Shown here one piece after another: positions 19,732 to 28,984 of a stretch of 64,000 bases of DNA. The position numbers and the translations under genes are program-made. The DNA comes from Lysinibacillus sphaericus OT4b.31 (GTDB lineage Bacteria; Bacillota; Bacilli; Bacillales_A; Planococcaceae), in NCBI RefSeq assembly GCF_000392615.1, contig NZ_KB933398.1:2432966-2496965 (forward strand), in the 5' to 3' direction. The notes beneath the pieces are model-generated. The model was not told where the DNA came from. It was given only the letters and a program-made list of their open reading frames with translations, and ran no database searches. Numbering within the stretch: the stretch's first letter is position 1; each line of letters opens with the position of its first letter.

Positions 19732-20787
19732 CTATCTTTTCAGTTCGGTTACATCTTGGAGCTGTTGCTTTTCTTTTTCTGTTGCCGTGTGCAGTGCAAA
19801 GACATTTTGAATAGCCGATTGAAGCTCACGTTGTGTTTCTTTAAATCTCGTTACCTGTTGTTCAAAGGTAACGTTAGTTAAGCGTTCGTTTGTACGTGCC
19901 AACCGCTCCTCAAGCTGTGCATAATGAGTGTCCATATTCATCGATAACATCATGGCCAATTGATTTTTCCAGAGCGGGATAAGCGTAACAATTGAAAATT
20001 CAATTTTTTCTGCGAGTGTTTGATTAGCTTGCTGAATCATACGTATTTGTGGAGCTGTCTGTAGGGCTACTTGTTGAGAAACCTGTAAATCATAAATTCG
20101 TTGATCGAGACGTTCAATTTCTGTAGCAAAATCGTTAAGCTGCTGGATAACAAGCGGCTGATTATTCGATTGTGCACTTGCTACTTTTTCGGGCAATTCC
20201 ATTTCAATCACTTGCTTCTTCTTCATTTGCCCTGCTGCAATGGCAGTTGCTAATTCCTCAAAAAACCCATTATTATGCGCATAAAGTTGCTCAAGCATAT
20301 CTACATCATCAAAGAGTTGGAGCTGAGCACGCTCAAGCTGTACGCCAATTCGCTCTACCTGTATACTGATGCGCTCAAATTCAGTTAACGTTTGCTTAAT
20401 CGTAGGACCTGTTTTGCTAAACATTTTTTTAAAGAAGGACTGTTTCTTAGGTTCTAAAGCAGTGGGATCAACACGGTCTAACGTTTGCATTAAGGAATCA
20501 AGCATTTGGCCGATCTTCGTGACGTCCTTTTGTTTTACCTGTGAAAGCATACGATCAGCAAACTGAGAAAGGGCACGCTGTGAACCTTGGCCTAAAGATA
20601 ATACAGATTCGAAATTAACAAGGTTAATTTTACTAGCATAAAGAAGCGCGCGGCTTTGCGCAAGAGGCGACAGCGTGTTATAAGTCGCCATCGCCTCCTC
20701 AGTTGTTGCTTCTAAATAAGTTTGCACAAGCGGTGATACACCATGTAATGTGTCTAAATGAAAAATACGATCACTATTTGCTGTCAC
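19732..20787 (-). CDS. TelA-family protein (toxic anion resistance)
   Basis: This 351-residue, mostly alpha-helical, coiled-coil protein belongs to the TelA family, named for tellurite resistance but widespread and of uncertain mechanism. Family-typical regions are FADRMLSQVKQKDV, FERISIQVERIGVQLERAQL, LDQRIYDLQVSQQVALQ and AEKIEFSIVTLIPLWKNQ. Its ATG overlaps the stop of the XpaC-like gene by 4 nt, so the two form an operon, an arrangement common in Firmicutes. Confidence 0.88.
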   Translation of the reverse strand: MTANSDRIFHLDTLHGVSPLVQTYLEATTEEAMATYNTLSPLAQSRALLYASKINLVNFESVLSLGQGSQRALSQFADRMLSQVKQKDVTKIGQMLDSLMQTLDRVDPTALEPKKQSFFKKMFSKTGPTIKQTLTEFERISIQVERIGVQLERAQLQLFDDVDMLEQLYAHNNGFFEELATAIAAGQMKKKQVIEMELPEKVASAQSNNQPLVIQQLNDFATEIERLDQRIYDLQVSQQVALQTAPQIRMIQQANQTLAEKIEFSIVTLIPLWKNQLAMMLSMNMDTHYAQLEERLARTNERLTNVTFEQQVTRFKETQRELQSAIQNVFALHTATEKEKQQLQDVTELKR

Positions 20788-21434
20788 TTATCATCGCCTC
20801 GCCATTCCAACTGTTCTTTCCGTCGACTAGTGGAACGATTAGCGAATTCAATCTCCATTTGCAGATGATCGATATCATTTGAGAGCGCATCCTTTAAGTC
20901 AATGTGAATGGTATCATTTAAATCCGTTAATGTTTCTCGTGTTTTCGACAATGTAATTTGGATTTCTTTATCCTTTACAGGTTGTCTTGAAAGCATGGTA
21001 TATTTCTCGGTTAATTCTACTGCTGAAGGAAGATGCGCGTAAAAAAATTGTTCCACATTGTAAAACTTTCGAGGATCCGTCTTTACCATTTTCACAATGT
21101 TTTTTGAAATACGAGTCATTTCGAGTAATTGTTTAAAGGCAGCAACAGAACGAACGCGTAAGTAATTTTGACTTAAAGATTGAATATGCTTATTTGCTGT
21201 TGAAATTTGTGATGCGATATGTTTGTATTCTTCCTTTGAAATATCTGCTAATAGCATGACTTTCTTTTTTTGGCTATGTTTCAGCAACGTTGTACTCGTT
21301 GCATAAGTTCCAGCGAACAATAAACCACCAAGGAAGAATCCTGGATTTGCTGCAATTGTTGCGATGGAAACAGTTGATAACGATAAAAGTAAGCTAGCGG
21401 TATGTCTAGATAAAAACTGTCCGACACTAAGCAT
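20784..21434 (-). CDS. XpaC-like membrane protein
   Basis: The 216-residue protein has two hydrophobic segments near the N-terminus (about 12-48) and a long helical cytosolic part. It belongs to the XpaC family, named for 5-bromo-4-chloroindolyl phosphate hydrolysis, a name that probably does not describe its role. The start is ATG 21434, with AAGGAGG 8 nt upstream; the longer frame from 21491 overlaps the promoter region. It is first gene of the pair with telA. Confidence 0.82.
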   Translation of the reverse strand: MLSVGQFLSRHTASLLLSLSTVSIATIAANPGFFLGGLLFAGTYATSTTLLKHSQKKKVMLLADISKEEYKHIASQISTANKHIQSLSQNYLRVRSVAAFKQLLEMTRISKNIVKMVKTDPRKFYNVEQFFYAHLPSAVELTEKYTMLSRQPVKDKEIQITLSKTRETLTDLNDTIHIDLKDALSNDIDHLQMEIEFANRSTSRRKEQLEWRGDDK

Positions 21435-21733
21435 AGTTTCTTCCTCCTTGCTTTTAAATATGTCTATCTTCTTATACGAAATATTCGACATAAAGTTTCA
21501 TTGAAATAACCCTTACTTAAATTTTACTTCTAATTGCCAAGTTTCACAATGATAATACGTAATATAAAATGAAGCTTCCACATGTTAACCATGATATGCT
21601 ATTCAATATACTTACTTTTTTAGGTAAGTTACTGCATTGTCCCTTGATAACAATGCCTCATATGGAGAAAGAAGAAAAAAAGTAAATTTATTAATCTATA
21701 ACATTTGGTTGTTGTAAATATTATTCATTTCGA

Positions 21734-21772
21734 AACACTAGGTTCACTTCATTGTGAACTTAGTGTTTTTTT
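21734..21772. terminator. Hairpin in the 21.44-21.79 kb intergenic region
   Basis: AACACTAGGTTCAC pairs with GTGAACTTAGTGTT; the + strand has seven T after it and the minus strand a weaker T/A run. It most likely ends the leftward gerC-like gene. The rest of 21492-21733 holds no gene. Confidence 0.7.
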
Positions 21773-21793
21773 ACATAACAGTAATAGGTGAGA

Positions 21794-22981
21794 TTACTCC
21801 TTTAATTTCAAATTTGTCATCGTGCCTAATCCACTTGTGTGTACTTTGACTTTAACTTTTATCTCTAGTTCAGGAAATATCGTTGGCCAATCATCTTTGA
21901 TTTTTTTCCATGCGCTGTGATCTTCGCGATGAAGCACATCTCCAAATCCTACAATATCGGCTTGATAATTTTTTTGAATTGTCATCAGTGTTTTTTCAAT
22001 TCGTGTTTTTATCAACTCTGCCGTTTTTTTATTAATGTACTTAAGTGATTTGTTTTTGGTTAAATCTATAGAACATTCAACTCCTCCAACATTTTGGTCT
22101 ACCACAATTTGCACATTTATTTTGGGGACACCTTTTTCAAATGTCCCTTTAATTTTAGTTGTTGATTTTGTTATTTCTGTTGTCAATTTACCTCCCTTAG
22201 GACAAGAAATAAGTTCAACTGTACTTTTAATATTATCTTTCAAAAAATTGAAGCCTCTACTTTCTTCTTCAGTTAAAAAACCCATTAATTTATCTTCTTT
22301 AAATACAGCTAAGCCCTCATACTTTAATAGCGTGGGTGTTTTAATTCTCTCAACATTCGTTTTATCCAAGCCTAATTGTGTATCGCCTTGTATTTCAATT
22401 ACAGAGAGCACGAAACTTTTTTCTTTATTACTAAGAATCGTGACTAGATCTTCTACAGTAATAGATAATGTAGTACCCCAAGCTTTTTCTGCCCCTTTGA
22501 TAGAATTTGCCATTTTATTTGCAGGTATTTTTTCTACGGGAGTTAAGACGTTTAATACTTCATGAGCAGTGGACTGATGAGAAACGATGATATCATAGTC
22601 ATTCCTAGTTTCAGGGTCTCTTGCTAATAAATCTATCGTTTGGACTATTCCTTCTGTAGCTAATTCTTCTCCTATTACAACAACTCGAAGATGAGCAAAA
22701 TAAGCTTTTCTAGGTGTTACTGTAGTCAGTTTCCTGATTGCTTCAAATACAGATTTTCCCTTTGCATGGTAGGTTACGACTGGTGATCGCCCGCTAGAAG
22801 GTTTATTTGCAGATACTTCAGCAGGATTTACAATTTGTACAGAAATTTCGTATTCGTCATCTACTTTATCTACTCCGAGTGCCATGACAATCGCAAGTTC
22901 GTTTAATTCCCTTTTACTCCAACAACCACTTAACAATAAACAGATTGATAGTAGTAAAAATAATTTACCATATGTTTTCAT
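21794..22981 (-). CDS. Ger(x)C-type spore germination lipoprotein, orphan
   Basis: The 395-residue lipoprotein has lipobox LLSGC (Cys20), directly followed by the family signature WSKRELNELAIVMALGVDK. Further family blocks are AYFAHLRVVVIGEELA and the C-terminal ADIVGFGDVLHREDHSAWKKI (read in parts). GerC subunits sit on the outer face of the inner spore membrane with GerA and GerB partners to sense nutrients. Neither partner gene is next to it, which is unusual. Length fits the family. The start has GGAGG about 8 nt upstream. Confidence 0.9.
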   Translation of the reverse strand: MKTYGKLFLLLSICLLLSGCWSKRELNELAIVMALGVDKVDDEYEISVQIVNPAEVSANKPSSGRSPVVTYHAKGKSVFEAIRKLTTVTPRKAYFAHLRVVVIGEELATEGIVQTIDLLARDPETRNDYDIIVSHQSTAHEVLNVLTPVEKIPANKMANSIKGAEKAWGTTLSITVEDLVTILSNKEKSFVLSVIEIQGDTQLGLDKTNVERIKTPTLLKYEGLAVFKEDKLMGFLTEEESRGFNFLKDNIKSTVELISCPKGGKLTTEITKSTTKIKGTFEKGVPKINVQIVVDQNVGGVECSIDLTKNKSLKYINKKTAELIKTRIEKTLMTIQKNYQADIVGFGDVLHREDHSAWKKIKDDWPTIFPELEIKVKVKVHTSGLGTMTNLKLKE

Positions 22982-23811
22982 CTTGGCACCTCCAGTTTAA
23001 AGATAAGGATGATTGCGATTTCAAGTAAAAGTATTAACAAGTTAAACAGGGACTAACCAATAGGTGTAATTAAAAAAAGACACGGTCAAAAGTGAAAACC
23101 CTATACTTGGAGGTAATTTATTATTTGATACAAGTTAAAAATCTATGTAGAATCCTGCGAATCGTATTTGCGACGACAGGGTGGGCGAAACGTAGAGACA
23201 GGAGTAGGGAAAGTAAAGTACATGAGACCCAACAGAGAACGCCAATGGCACGTCCTATGGCTATGTATCTGCACAAAAACGAAGGGGGAGCGACGAAGAG
23301 ATAGCCACAAATGTTTTGTGTGGCGAAAGCAAGGCGTTGTAGATTTGCAATAAACTGTTAAGCGTTTTGAAAAAAACAATAACTGTTTTTAAAGCTCCCC
23401 CGTTAATTATCGAAGTGATGTTTTTTTATGTCAAATATTTAGATGGTTAAAGATTTGGAATAGCGCTAGCTTAAAACGATAATCATACTAACTAGATGTG
23501 GCCTTGCTATTGTCAGATTTGTATTATAGGCATGTTCTACCAAATAGATTATGATTAAATGAAATGGAGATGATGAAAGTGGCACAATCAAGAACTAAAA
23601 TGTTGACGCGAAGATAAAGTAACTCTTGAAAACATGATAAAAATACTTTTCAACTCAGATTGTTTTAACAGCTCGTATTCTTTCTAAGAATACATAGCAA
23701 GTTACATCTAAACTAGGTATGGCTTTTTTTATAAAAAATTGTAAATAGGAGGATATCATCTTATAATAGTGTTAACTAATTCCATATATAGAGAGAGGAC
23801 GAAACAGATTA
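22982..23811. other. Gene-poor region with a GC-richer block
   Basis: In these 830 bp I find no convincing gene. About 23150-23350 is distinctly richer in G+C than its surroundings and has overlapping short frames of basic composition that look like chance. A terminator-like GCAAGTTACAT...TATGGC followed by seven T (about 23698-23732) suggests that a small transcript or decayed gene ends there; a 14-codon frame starts at about 23575 after GGAGATG. Confidence 0.4.
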
Positions 23812-24078
23812 GTGTTTGACAATAAAAAAGCTGATGACGGAGTACACGAAATCGAAAAAACATTATCACAATACAAAGAAAACATACAAATAATGCAACA
23901 ATCACTGGAAAAAATGGAGTTGGTTGTAGCTCATTTACAAAGTGAGGGATTACTTGAAGCGAAAAAATTGGCTCATGAATTAAGTATGTTGCAGAGACTT
24001 TCAACGAGTATAGAATTTAAAGCTAAGTGTCTTATGTGTAATAATCGTGAAACTATCGAGACTTCAACACCTGAATAA
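23812..24078 (+). CDS. Small coiled-coil hypothetical protein
   Basis: The 88-residue protein starts at GTG 23812 with AGAGAGGAC upstream at a long spacing. Residues 10-75 form heptad-like helices (VHEIEKTLSQYKENIQIMQQ...), and CLMCN near the C-terminus is a lone Cys-x-x-Cys. No family is recognised. It lies at the edge of the accessory zone. Confidence 0.5.
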   Translation: MFDNKKADDGVHEIEKTLSQYKENIQIMQQSLEKMELVVAHLQSEGLLEAKKLAHELSMLQRLSTSIEFKAKCLMCNNRETIETSTPE

Positions 24079-24389
24079 AATATAGATAGCAAGTCATATC
24101 CAATGGGGGTGGCTTTTTATTATACAAAAAAAGTAAAACCCACATCAATTGTGTGGGTCATGCACTCTTACATTTTTTAATGATTTTTGTAGCAATTGAG
24201 AATAATTCACTTGATACTCAGTTGCTTTTTTATACAGATTGATTATTCATTTCATGTCGAGAAGGTGGCATCCAAACATCAACCAAAACAGTTGCTTGAT
24301 TCGCTTCAGTTTGTAAAGCATTAAGTACGTAATCTATAATTAGAAGGATTAAAAAAAGATTTACAGCTATATAAATTCCTAGCTAATAA

Positions 24390-24704
24390 ACCCGCGTCGA
24401 TAAAGCGAAATTAGAAATAACCGAAGAAGAAAAAACAACATTATTAGATGATTTAGCAGCATATACAGAGCCAATCAATCTATTAGTAGATGATTTTAAT
24501 GCAAAAGGTGAAGCATTATTACTGGCATACAACGATCTTATGGCAACATATGAGCCAATTGAAGAAGTTTTCGATTTAGCAGTAGAATTAATTGGTGAAG
24601 TATGTGGCGTAAAAGAAGAACGCAAAATTGTTATTAATACACCATTTATGAACCCGAAAAGCAAAAATATAAAATATAGCATATATAGAAATATATTATT
24701 CTAG
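24390..24704 (+). pseudogene. Gene fragment without a start codon
   Basis: An open frame from just after TAA 24387 to TAG 24702 encodes about 100 residues of good protein character (DKAKLEITEEEKTTLLDDL, then AYNDLMATYEPIEEVFDLAV and KIVINTPFMNP) but has no usable start: the first ATG is at about 24539 without a ribosome-binding site. It is probably the remnant of a larger acidic helical protein. The family is not recognised. The rest of 24079-24813 carries no gene. Confidence 0.6.
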
Positions 24705-24834
24705 TTGAAAATTATGTATATATCCCGATATTAAGAAAGTAATATCAAAGAACATTTTTTCTACTATTTACTTAACACTTAAAGGGAAGTGTGCTGTTGA
24801 TATAATAAAAAATTTGGACGGTGAAATTAATACT

Positions 24835-25320
24835 ATGATATCTATGAGAAGTACAAGCATGCACTATTTAATGAATAGAGGAGCATATAGGTACAGCAAT
24901 TTTTCTGAACAAACTACGGGTAACATCAATAAAAGTAATTCTAAGGTTATTCAAGAAGCACTAAAAAATGCAAATAAAGGTTCGAAACTATCCTCAGAGC
25001 AAATTGAAGTATTCAAAAATGCCTCAAGAAATAAATCTTTGGCTCCTTTTTTGAAGGGAATGGGTCCATTGAGGATGCATAATATGCGTGAATTACAAGA
25101 CACAATTAATAATGCAAAGAAAACAAACACGGCTCTTGATGGAAATAAAAGTTTAAAACTATCCTCTAATCAAATTAAAATGTTAAAAAGTGCTTCAGGA
25201 AGTGGATTATTGGCTCCTTTCTCGAAGGGAACGGAGTTTTTAGGTTCGTTTAATTCACAAGAAAGTGTAACAAATCATAAACTTATGACAACACTCAAAG
25301 CTTATAAAAAGTCAGTATAA
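24835..25320 (+). CDS. Hypothetical protein with an internal duplication
   Basis: The 161-residue frame from ATG 24835 (GGACGGTGA about 11 nt upstream, TATAAT at 24801-24806) contains two related segments: SKLSSEQIEVFKNASRNKSL then APFLKG, and LKLSSNQIKMLKSASGSGLL then APFSKG, about 60 residues apart. There is no signal peptide. No family is known to me. Base composition is like its AT-rich surroundings. Confidence 0.5.
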   Translation: MISMRSTSMHYLMNRGAYRYSNFSEQTTGNINKSNSKVIQEALKNANKGSKLSSEQIEVFKNASRNKSLAPFLKGMGPLRMHNMRELQDTINNAKKTNTALDGNKSLKLSSNQIKMLKSASGSGLLAPFSKGTEFLGSFNSQESVTNHKLMTTLKAYKKSV

Positions 25321-25615
25321 AAATAATTTGATGAGTAATTTTTGTGTATTATTCACAACATGATTGTCTAACTTTGTATATATATGCAATGAAACAAACC
25401 CAATTAGCATTGAATTATTTAATTGTTGCAACAAGCATTAAAAATACAAGTAGAAGAGTCTTTTAAGCCATATAAACAAATGACCAGGCGCTTATTTATA
25501 TAATGAGTCCTGGTCTTTTTTGTGTTTAATCAAAAATCAAATACTTTTGAAGCATTTAGGATTCGTTTAAAAACTTCAAAGTATTTAAAGAAGTAAAATT
25601 AATGAGAAATATTGA
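25321..25615. other. Non-coding or decayed stretch
   Basis: No gene is visible. A hairpin ACCAGGCGC...GTCCTGGT plus CTTTTTT (about 25481-25517) is a terminator candidate. The sequence just before 25616 (FKNFKVFKEVKLMRNID in one frame) may be the tail of a lost gene. Confidence 0.35.
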
Positions 25616-25765
25616 TTGAAAACATTAAAGTTTTATGCAGATGAAAGAAATTACTTACATGAATATAGTTATGATTCTGATGAATATATGGACTCAGTGG
25701 TTGATCATGATGCTGGTGATAGAGATACATTTGCAAGGTTGGGGATAGAAGATGGCTCTTTTTGA
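25616..25765 (+). CDS. Short acidic ORF, possibly a remnant
   Basis: TTG 25616 opens a 49-codon frame (KTLKFYADERNYLHEYSYDS then DEYMDSVVDHDAGDRDTFAR) that is highly acidic and protein-like. The ribosome-binding site is poor and the preceding frame's stop overlaps the start (TGATTG). Immunity-protein remnants in accessory zones look like this, but the identification is a guess. Confidence 0.3.
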   Translation: MKTLKFYADERNYLHEYSYDSDEYMDSVVDHDAGDRDTFARLGIEDGSF

Positions 25766-25780
25766 AATACAAAGAGATAA

Positions 25781-25838
25781 GAAAAAAGAAAAGGGGTTAT
25801 ACCAAAAATCATTTTCCAATGACTATTGAGACAACCCC
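25781..25838 (-). terminator. Terminator of the repeat-containing secreted protein gene
   Basis: On the minus strand GGGGTTGT pairs with ATAACCCC and is followed by TTTTCTTTTTT. Confidence 0.7.
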
Positions 25839-25852
25839 GAATTCTTTACTGG

Positions 25853-27007
25853 TTAATGTTGTGGAAAATATTCTTGACCGTTTATCGTTAATTTAGAAGC
25901 TGAGATAAGAATTTCTTCATTTGCTTTAATATATGGGTCTAAAATCTTGTAGAAGGCATCCCATTTTTCTTCTGCTTTTTCAAGCTCCTCTTTTTTATTA
26001 AGTGCTAAGCTTTCTTCATAAAGCTGTTTTAATTGCTTGCTATCGGCTTCACTCACTTCGAAATCAAAGTCAGCCATGTATTCCTCAAAAGTGGAAGGCT
26101 TATAGAACTGATCAAGGATTTCATAGAATTCATTCCATAGCTTATTAGACAACTCTTCATTTTCATCTTTATCTGCTTTTCGAGCGTCCTCAAAGATTGT
26201 TTTTAGTTTTGCTAAAGTTTCAGCAGGGATTTCTGATTCTAGGCCTTCTAAAGATTCTTCAAAAGTTCGTGGTGGATATAGCTCATCAACATATGGCTTA
26301 AGGATTTTGAAAAATTCTTCATATTTTTTGTTAGCCTTTTCTTCATCACCACTTTTTTCAAGCTTTACTAATTCTTCATAAATAGCTTTAAGCTGTGTTT
26401 TATCGTTTTCTTTAATAACTATGTTACTTTCACTAAATCCGTAATCTTCTATAAATTCATCAAATGATTGAGGCTGCCAATTAGCTAATACATATGGCTT
26501 TTTAATTTTATACATTTCGTCATAAATTTTATCCATTTCCTCAAATTTCTTTTCAATCTCTTCATCTGAAGCTTTTTTATCTTCATTTAGTTCCTTTTGC
26601 AGTTTCTTTATTTCACTAAACAATTTTTCTAATGTTGTTAAATCTTCCTTTGTTACTTCTTTAGGCAAGTCTTTTTTATAAGCTTCAAATGTATCGAAGT
26701 CATTATAATATTCAACAACGCTACCTTCAACAGCAATTTCCTGTCCTTCAACTAAGTTCATTTTTTCTAGTTGTTCTGCAGAAAAATTATTGAAACTGAT
26801 GAAGTATTTTTTACCATCTTTTCCTTTAAGGTTCATTCCATCGAAGAAAATATTTTTAATAGTCCCTTTAATTTGTTGTTCCTTTTGAACGGATGCTTCA
26901 ATTGTTTTTTCTGCTGATGCAGCTCCTGCTTGAAGTGGCGTTAGAACAGCCATTCCTATAGTAAGTGCAGAAGCAATCATCCAAGTTTTTTTGATTGGTT
27001 TTTTCAT
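25853..27007 (-). CDS. Secreted acidic protein with tandem helical repeats
   Basis: The 384-residue protein has a classical signal peptide (KKPIKKTWMIASALTIGMAV, cleavage near AGAASA) and a small beta domain (about 45-100: IKGTIKNIFFDGMNLKG...). About four repeats of 55-65 residues follow, each with a Glu/Lys-rich helical stretch and a conserved end of the type W/F-x-x-F-Y/F-K-I-L-x-P-Y, then P-x-(S/T)-F-E-E. The C-terminus has LTINGQEYF. It is probably exported to the wall or medium; no enzymatic motif is seen. The ribosome-binding site AAGGAG is unusually far from the ATG (about 15 nt). Family unknown. Confidence 0.65.
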   Translation of the reverse strand: MKKPIKKTWMIASALTIGMAVLTPLQAGAASAEKTIEASVQKEQQIKGTIKNIFFDGMNLKGKDGKKYFISFNNFSAEQLEKMNLVEGQEIAVEGSVVEYYNDFDTFEAYKKDLPKEVTKEDLTTLEKLFSEIKKLQKELNEDKKASDEEIEKKFEEMDKIYDEMYKIKKPYVLANWQPQSFDEFIEDYGFSESNIVIKENDKTQLKAIYEELVKLEKSGDEEKANKKYEEFFKILKPYVDELYPPRTFEESLEGLESEIPAETLAKLKTIFEDARKADKDENEELSNKLWNEFYEILDQFYKPSTFEEYMADFDFEVSEADSKQLKQLYEESLALNKKEELEKAEEKWDAFYKILDPYIKANEEILISASKLTINGQEYFPQH

Positions 27008-27323
27008 TGTAAATTTAATTCTCCTTTATATTGGTTTTGCTACCAATACTTATACGTTTTTCCATCTGTAAAAGTTTCGTTGCTTTTGAAAGGTTTTTAT
27101 TTTTTAAAAATAAAGAAGAGAACTAAAATAAGACCACTCCGTGTGTGAAGGGTGGTTTTACTTATGTAGCCATCTAATTGGCTAGAATGGTAAATGGAAA
27201 AAGTTATCCAAATAAATTTTAAATGAGGTATTATTAAACTAAATGCGCAGGTTAGGGTAAGAAGACTAAGAAACAAGTTTTATGACAACATATTTAAAAT
27301 AAGTGTAAAAGGAGAGAAAGCCA
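27008..27323. other. Intergenic region with a hairpin
   Basis: It holds the promoter region of the leftward secreted-protein gene and of the rightward broken kinase gene. A hairpin ACCACTC/GGGTGGT with TTTTA (27133-27160) is the only clear structure. Confidence 0.35.
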
Positions 27324-27671
27324 ATGAATTTAGGCACTCCAATGGCAATAGGAAATACAGCTAAGATTTATCTTTATGAGGGTAAGATTGTCAAAGTATA
27401 AAACGACTATTTGCCTGTAACGGAATCATTGTACGAAGCAAATAAGCAAAGTCTTGCCTACTCACATGACCTTAATGTTCCTAAAGTGTTGGATGTTACA
27501 GAAATAGATGGAAAACAGGCTATAATAATGGAATATATTAAAGGGAGAACAATGGGTGAAATCCTGTCTGAAAACATGGATCAAGCAGAACATTTCATCA
27601 GTGTCTCCATTGATATCCAACAAAAAATACATATGTTAGTTAAGATAAAAAATTTTAATTGCTACTATTAG
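27324..27671 (+). pseudogene. Phosphotransferase (APH/kinase-like) gene, interrupted and truncated
   Basis: ATG 27324 with AAAGGAGAG starts MNLGTPMAIGNTAKIYLYEG, the glycine-rich nucleotide loop of aminoglycoside-phosphotransferase-like kinases. The frame hits TAA at 27399-27401 and continues in the same frame as YEANKQ...VPKVLDVTEIDGKQAIIMEYIKG, which is the hinge region. The protein ends after IQQKIH with about 12 unrelated residues, so the catalytic-loop and DFG-like half is missing. It cannot be a working kinase. Confidence 0.75.
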
Positions 27672-27728
27672 TAGTATAGAAACAATAGATGTTCCATTAA
27701 TATTCATTATTAAGAAAGGAGAGTATGC

Positions 27729-28226
27729 ATGAAACAGAAAATCAAGCAAGCTGTGCAAGAGGCTTATAATGCAATGTATAGTGCCTTAAAGGATGAACAA
27801 ATCTATGCGATTGTCTTAGTGACAGATGGAGATTGTGGCAGTCTTTATTTAACAATGGGGACAGAAAAATCACTTATTAACATTGGTAAGGAATATGGGG
27901 ACAACCCAGAAAATTATCGCTTTTTGAAGGATGAATATTTACACTACGATCAAACGGATATGCTAGAAAAGGTGAGTCGTGAACTATTAGATAAAATATT
28001 GTATGCCGAAGATAAAGAATTTGTTGAACATCAAGTGATGGTTCATGAAGTAATGAGTGATACGATGTATGAATTGAAACAGGAGGGCGTTATTGACGAA
28101 AACATTTTTGCTTTTATTTCGGTGACTGATGATGACATGGATGAAATATTGGAGCTAACATCAGCAAAACGTTGCAATCCGAATCATCCGACACTACCTG
28201 CATTTATACGTAATTGGCAACATTAA
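27729..28226 (+). CDS. DUF4303-like protein
   Basis: The 165-residue acidic protein has the DUF4303 pattern YAIVLVTDGDCGSLYLTMGT near the N-terminus and ENIFAFISVTDDDMDEILE near the C-terminus. DUF4303 proteins are often found as immunity proteins or in SMI1-like neighbourhoods of polymorphic toxins. No toxin is next to it here, so it may be an orphan immunity gene. AAGGAGAGT precedes ATG 27729. Confidence 0.65.
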   Translation: MKQKIKQAVQEAYNAMYSALKDEQIYAIVLVTDGDCGSLYLTMGTEKSLINIGKEYGDNPENYRFLKDEYLHYDQTDMLEKVSRELLDKILYAEDKEFVEHQVMVHEVMSDTMYELKQEGVIDENIFAFISVTDDDMDEILELTSAKRCNPNHPTLPAFIRNWQH

Positions 28227-28307
28227 AAAAGTAAACAATCTCATGCTATTATTAGTTGCGATTTCTCTAATGAGAAAGAGGATGCTGACAGTATGGCGAA
28301 AAAACAA

Positions 28308-28347
28308 AAACACTTTCAGCTGCATTATGAGCCGAGAGTGTTTTTTT
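28308..28347 (+). terminator. Terminator after the DUF4303 gene
   Basis: AAACACT...AGTGTTT stem with seven T following. Confidence 0.7.
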
Positions 28348-28402
28348 ATTTTATGCTGCTTAATACCTGGCAATGATAATAGAAAACGATAGGAGTATAA
28401 TC

Positions 28403-28573
28403 GTGAAACAGTATCTAAAATTAGAATTGTTAATAGAGCTACCGAATGATTTTGAATTTATAAAGCCATCTACAACACAAGTTGACAACAATAAAAATTA
28501 TCATGTTGATAAAAAAATGACGATGTCTGTAGATGAAATAGCGGAAGAATTATACAATGGTCCGTCTAAATGA
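28403..28573 (+). CDS. Small hypothetical protein
   Basis: The 56-residue protein starts at GTG 28403 with AGGAG spaced 7 nt, a clear site that decides against the frame's earlier ATG at 28373. The sequence begins KQYLKLELLIELPNDFEFIK and ends in a charged helix, MSVDEIAEELYNG. No family recognised. Confidence 0.5.
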   Translation: MKQYLKLELLIELPNDFEFIKPSTTQVDNNKNYHVDKKMTMSVDEIAEELYNGPSK

Positions 28574-28681
28574 AATTCCACATAAAACAAAACCGTATTC
28601 AAAACCGTATTCATTAACGACAATACCCAAAAAGCTTGATAAACCTTGCTAAAATAACATTACAAAAATAAAGAAGCCAGA

Positions 28682-28963
28682 CTATACAATGTCTGACTCC
28701 ATACGTACATAACCTTTTAAATCATCATATAACTCTAACGTAAATGAATTGGAATCTGCCTGTGGGCTAACACCCTTTTGAACAAAGATGAGGAATTCAT
28801 CCACGGCTTTTTTTGAGCCTTCTACTTCTACCTCAATTTGTTCTAGGTCATTTAGTTTACAATAGCCTTTTAAGCCAAGCTCAATTGCTTTTTGTTTAAT
28901 GAAAAAGCGGTAGCCTGTCCCATACACATCTCCGAAAAATTTAATCAGCGCTCGTTTATTCAC
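28682..28963 (-). CDS. acyP: Acylphosphatase
   Basis: The 93-residue protein has the acylphosphatase fold. The phosphate-cradle loop is GDVYGTGYRF, with the catalytic Arg in GYR, and the catalytic Asn is in YCKLNDLEQIEVEVEG. It hydrolyses acyl phosphates. The usual GxVQGVGFR motif is altered to GDVYGTGYR, as is the GWV-N-DG block, so activity may be reduced. It starts at GTG 28963 with AGGAGG about 7 nt upstream. Confidence 0.8.
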   Translation of the reverse strand: MNKRALIKFFGDVYGTGYRFFIKQKAIELGLKGYCKLNDLEQIEVEVEGSKKAVDEFLIFVQKGVSPQADSNSFTLELYDDLKGYVRMESDIV

Positions 28964-28984
28964 GCCATAACCTCCTACTTATTG

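Noticed and set aside
23092..23379. Three overlapping short frames in the GC-rich block
   Set aside because: They have very basic composition, mutual overlap on both strands and no start signals; more likely a repeat or RNA than protein.
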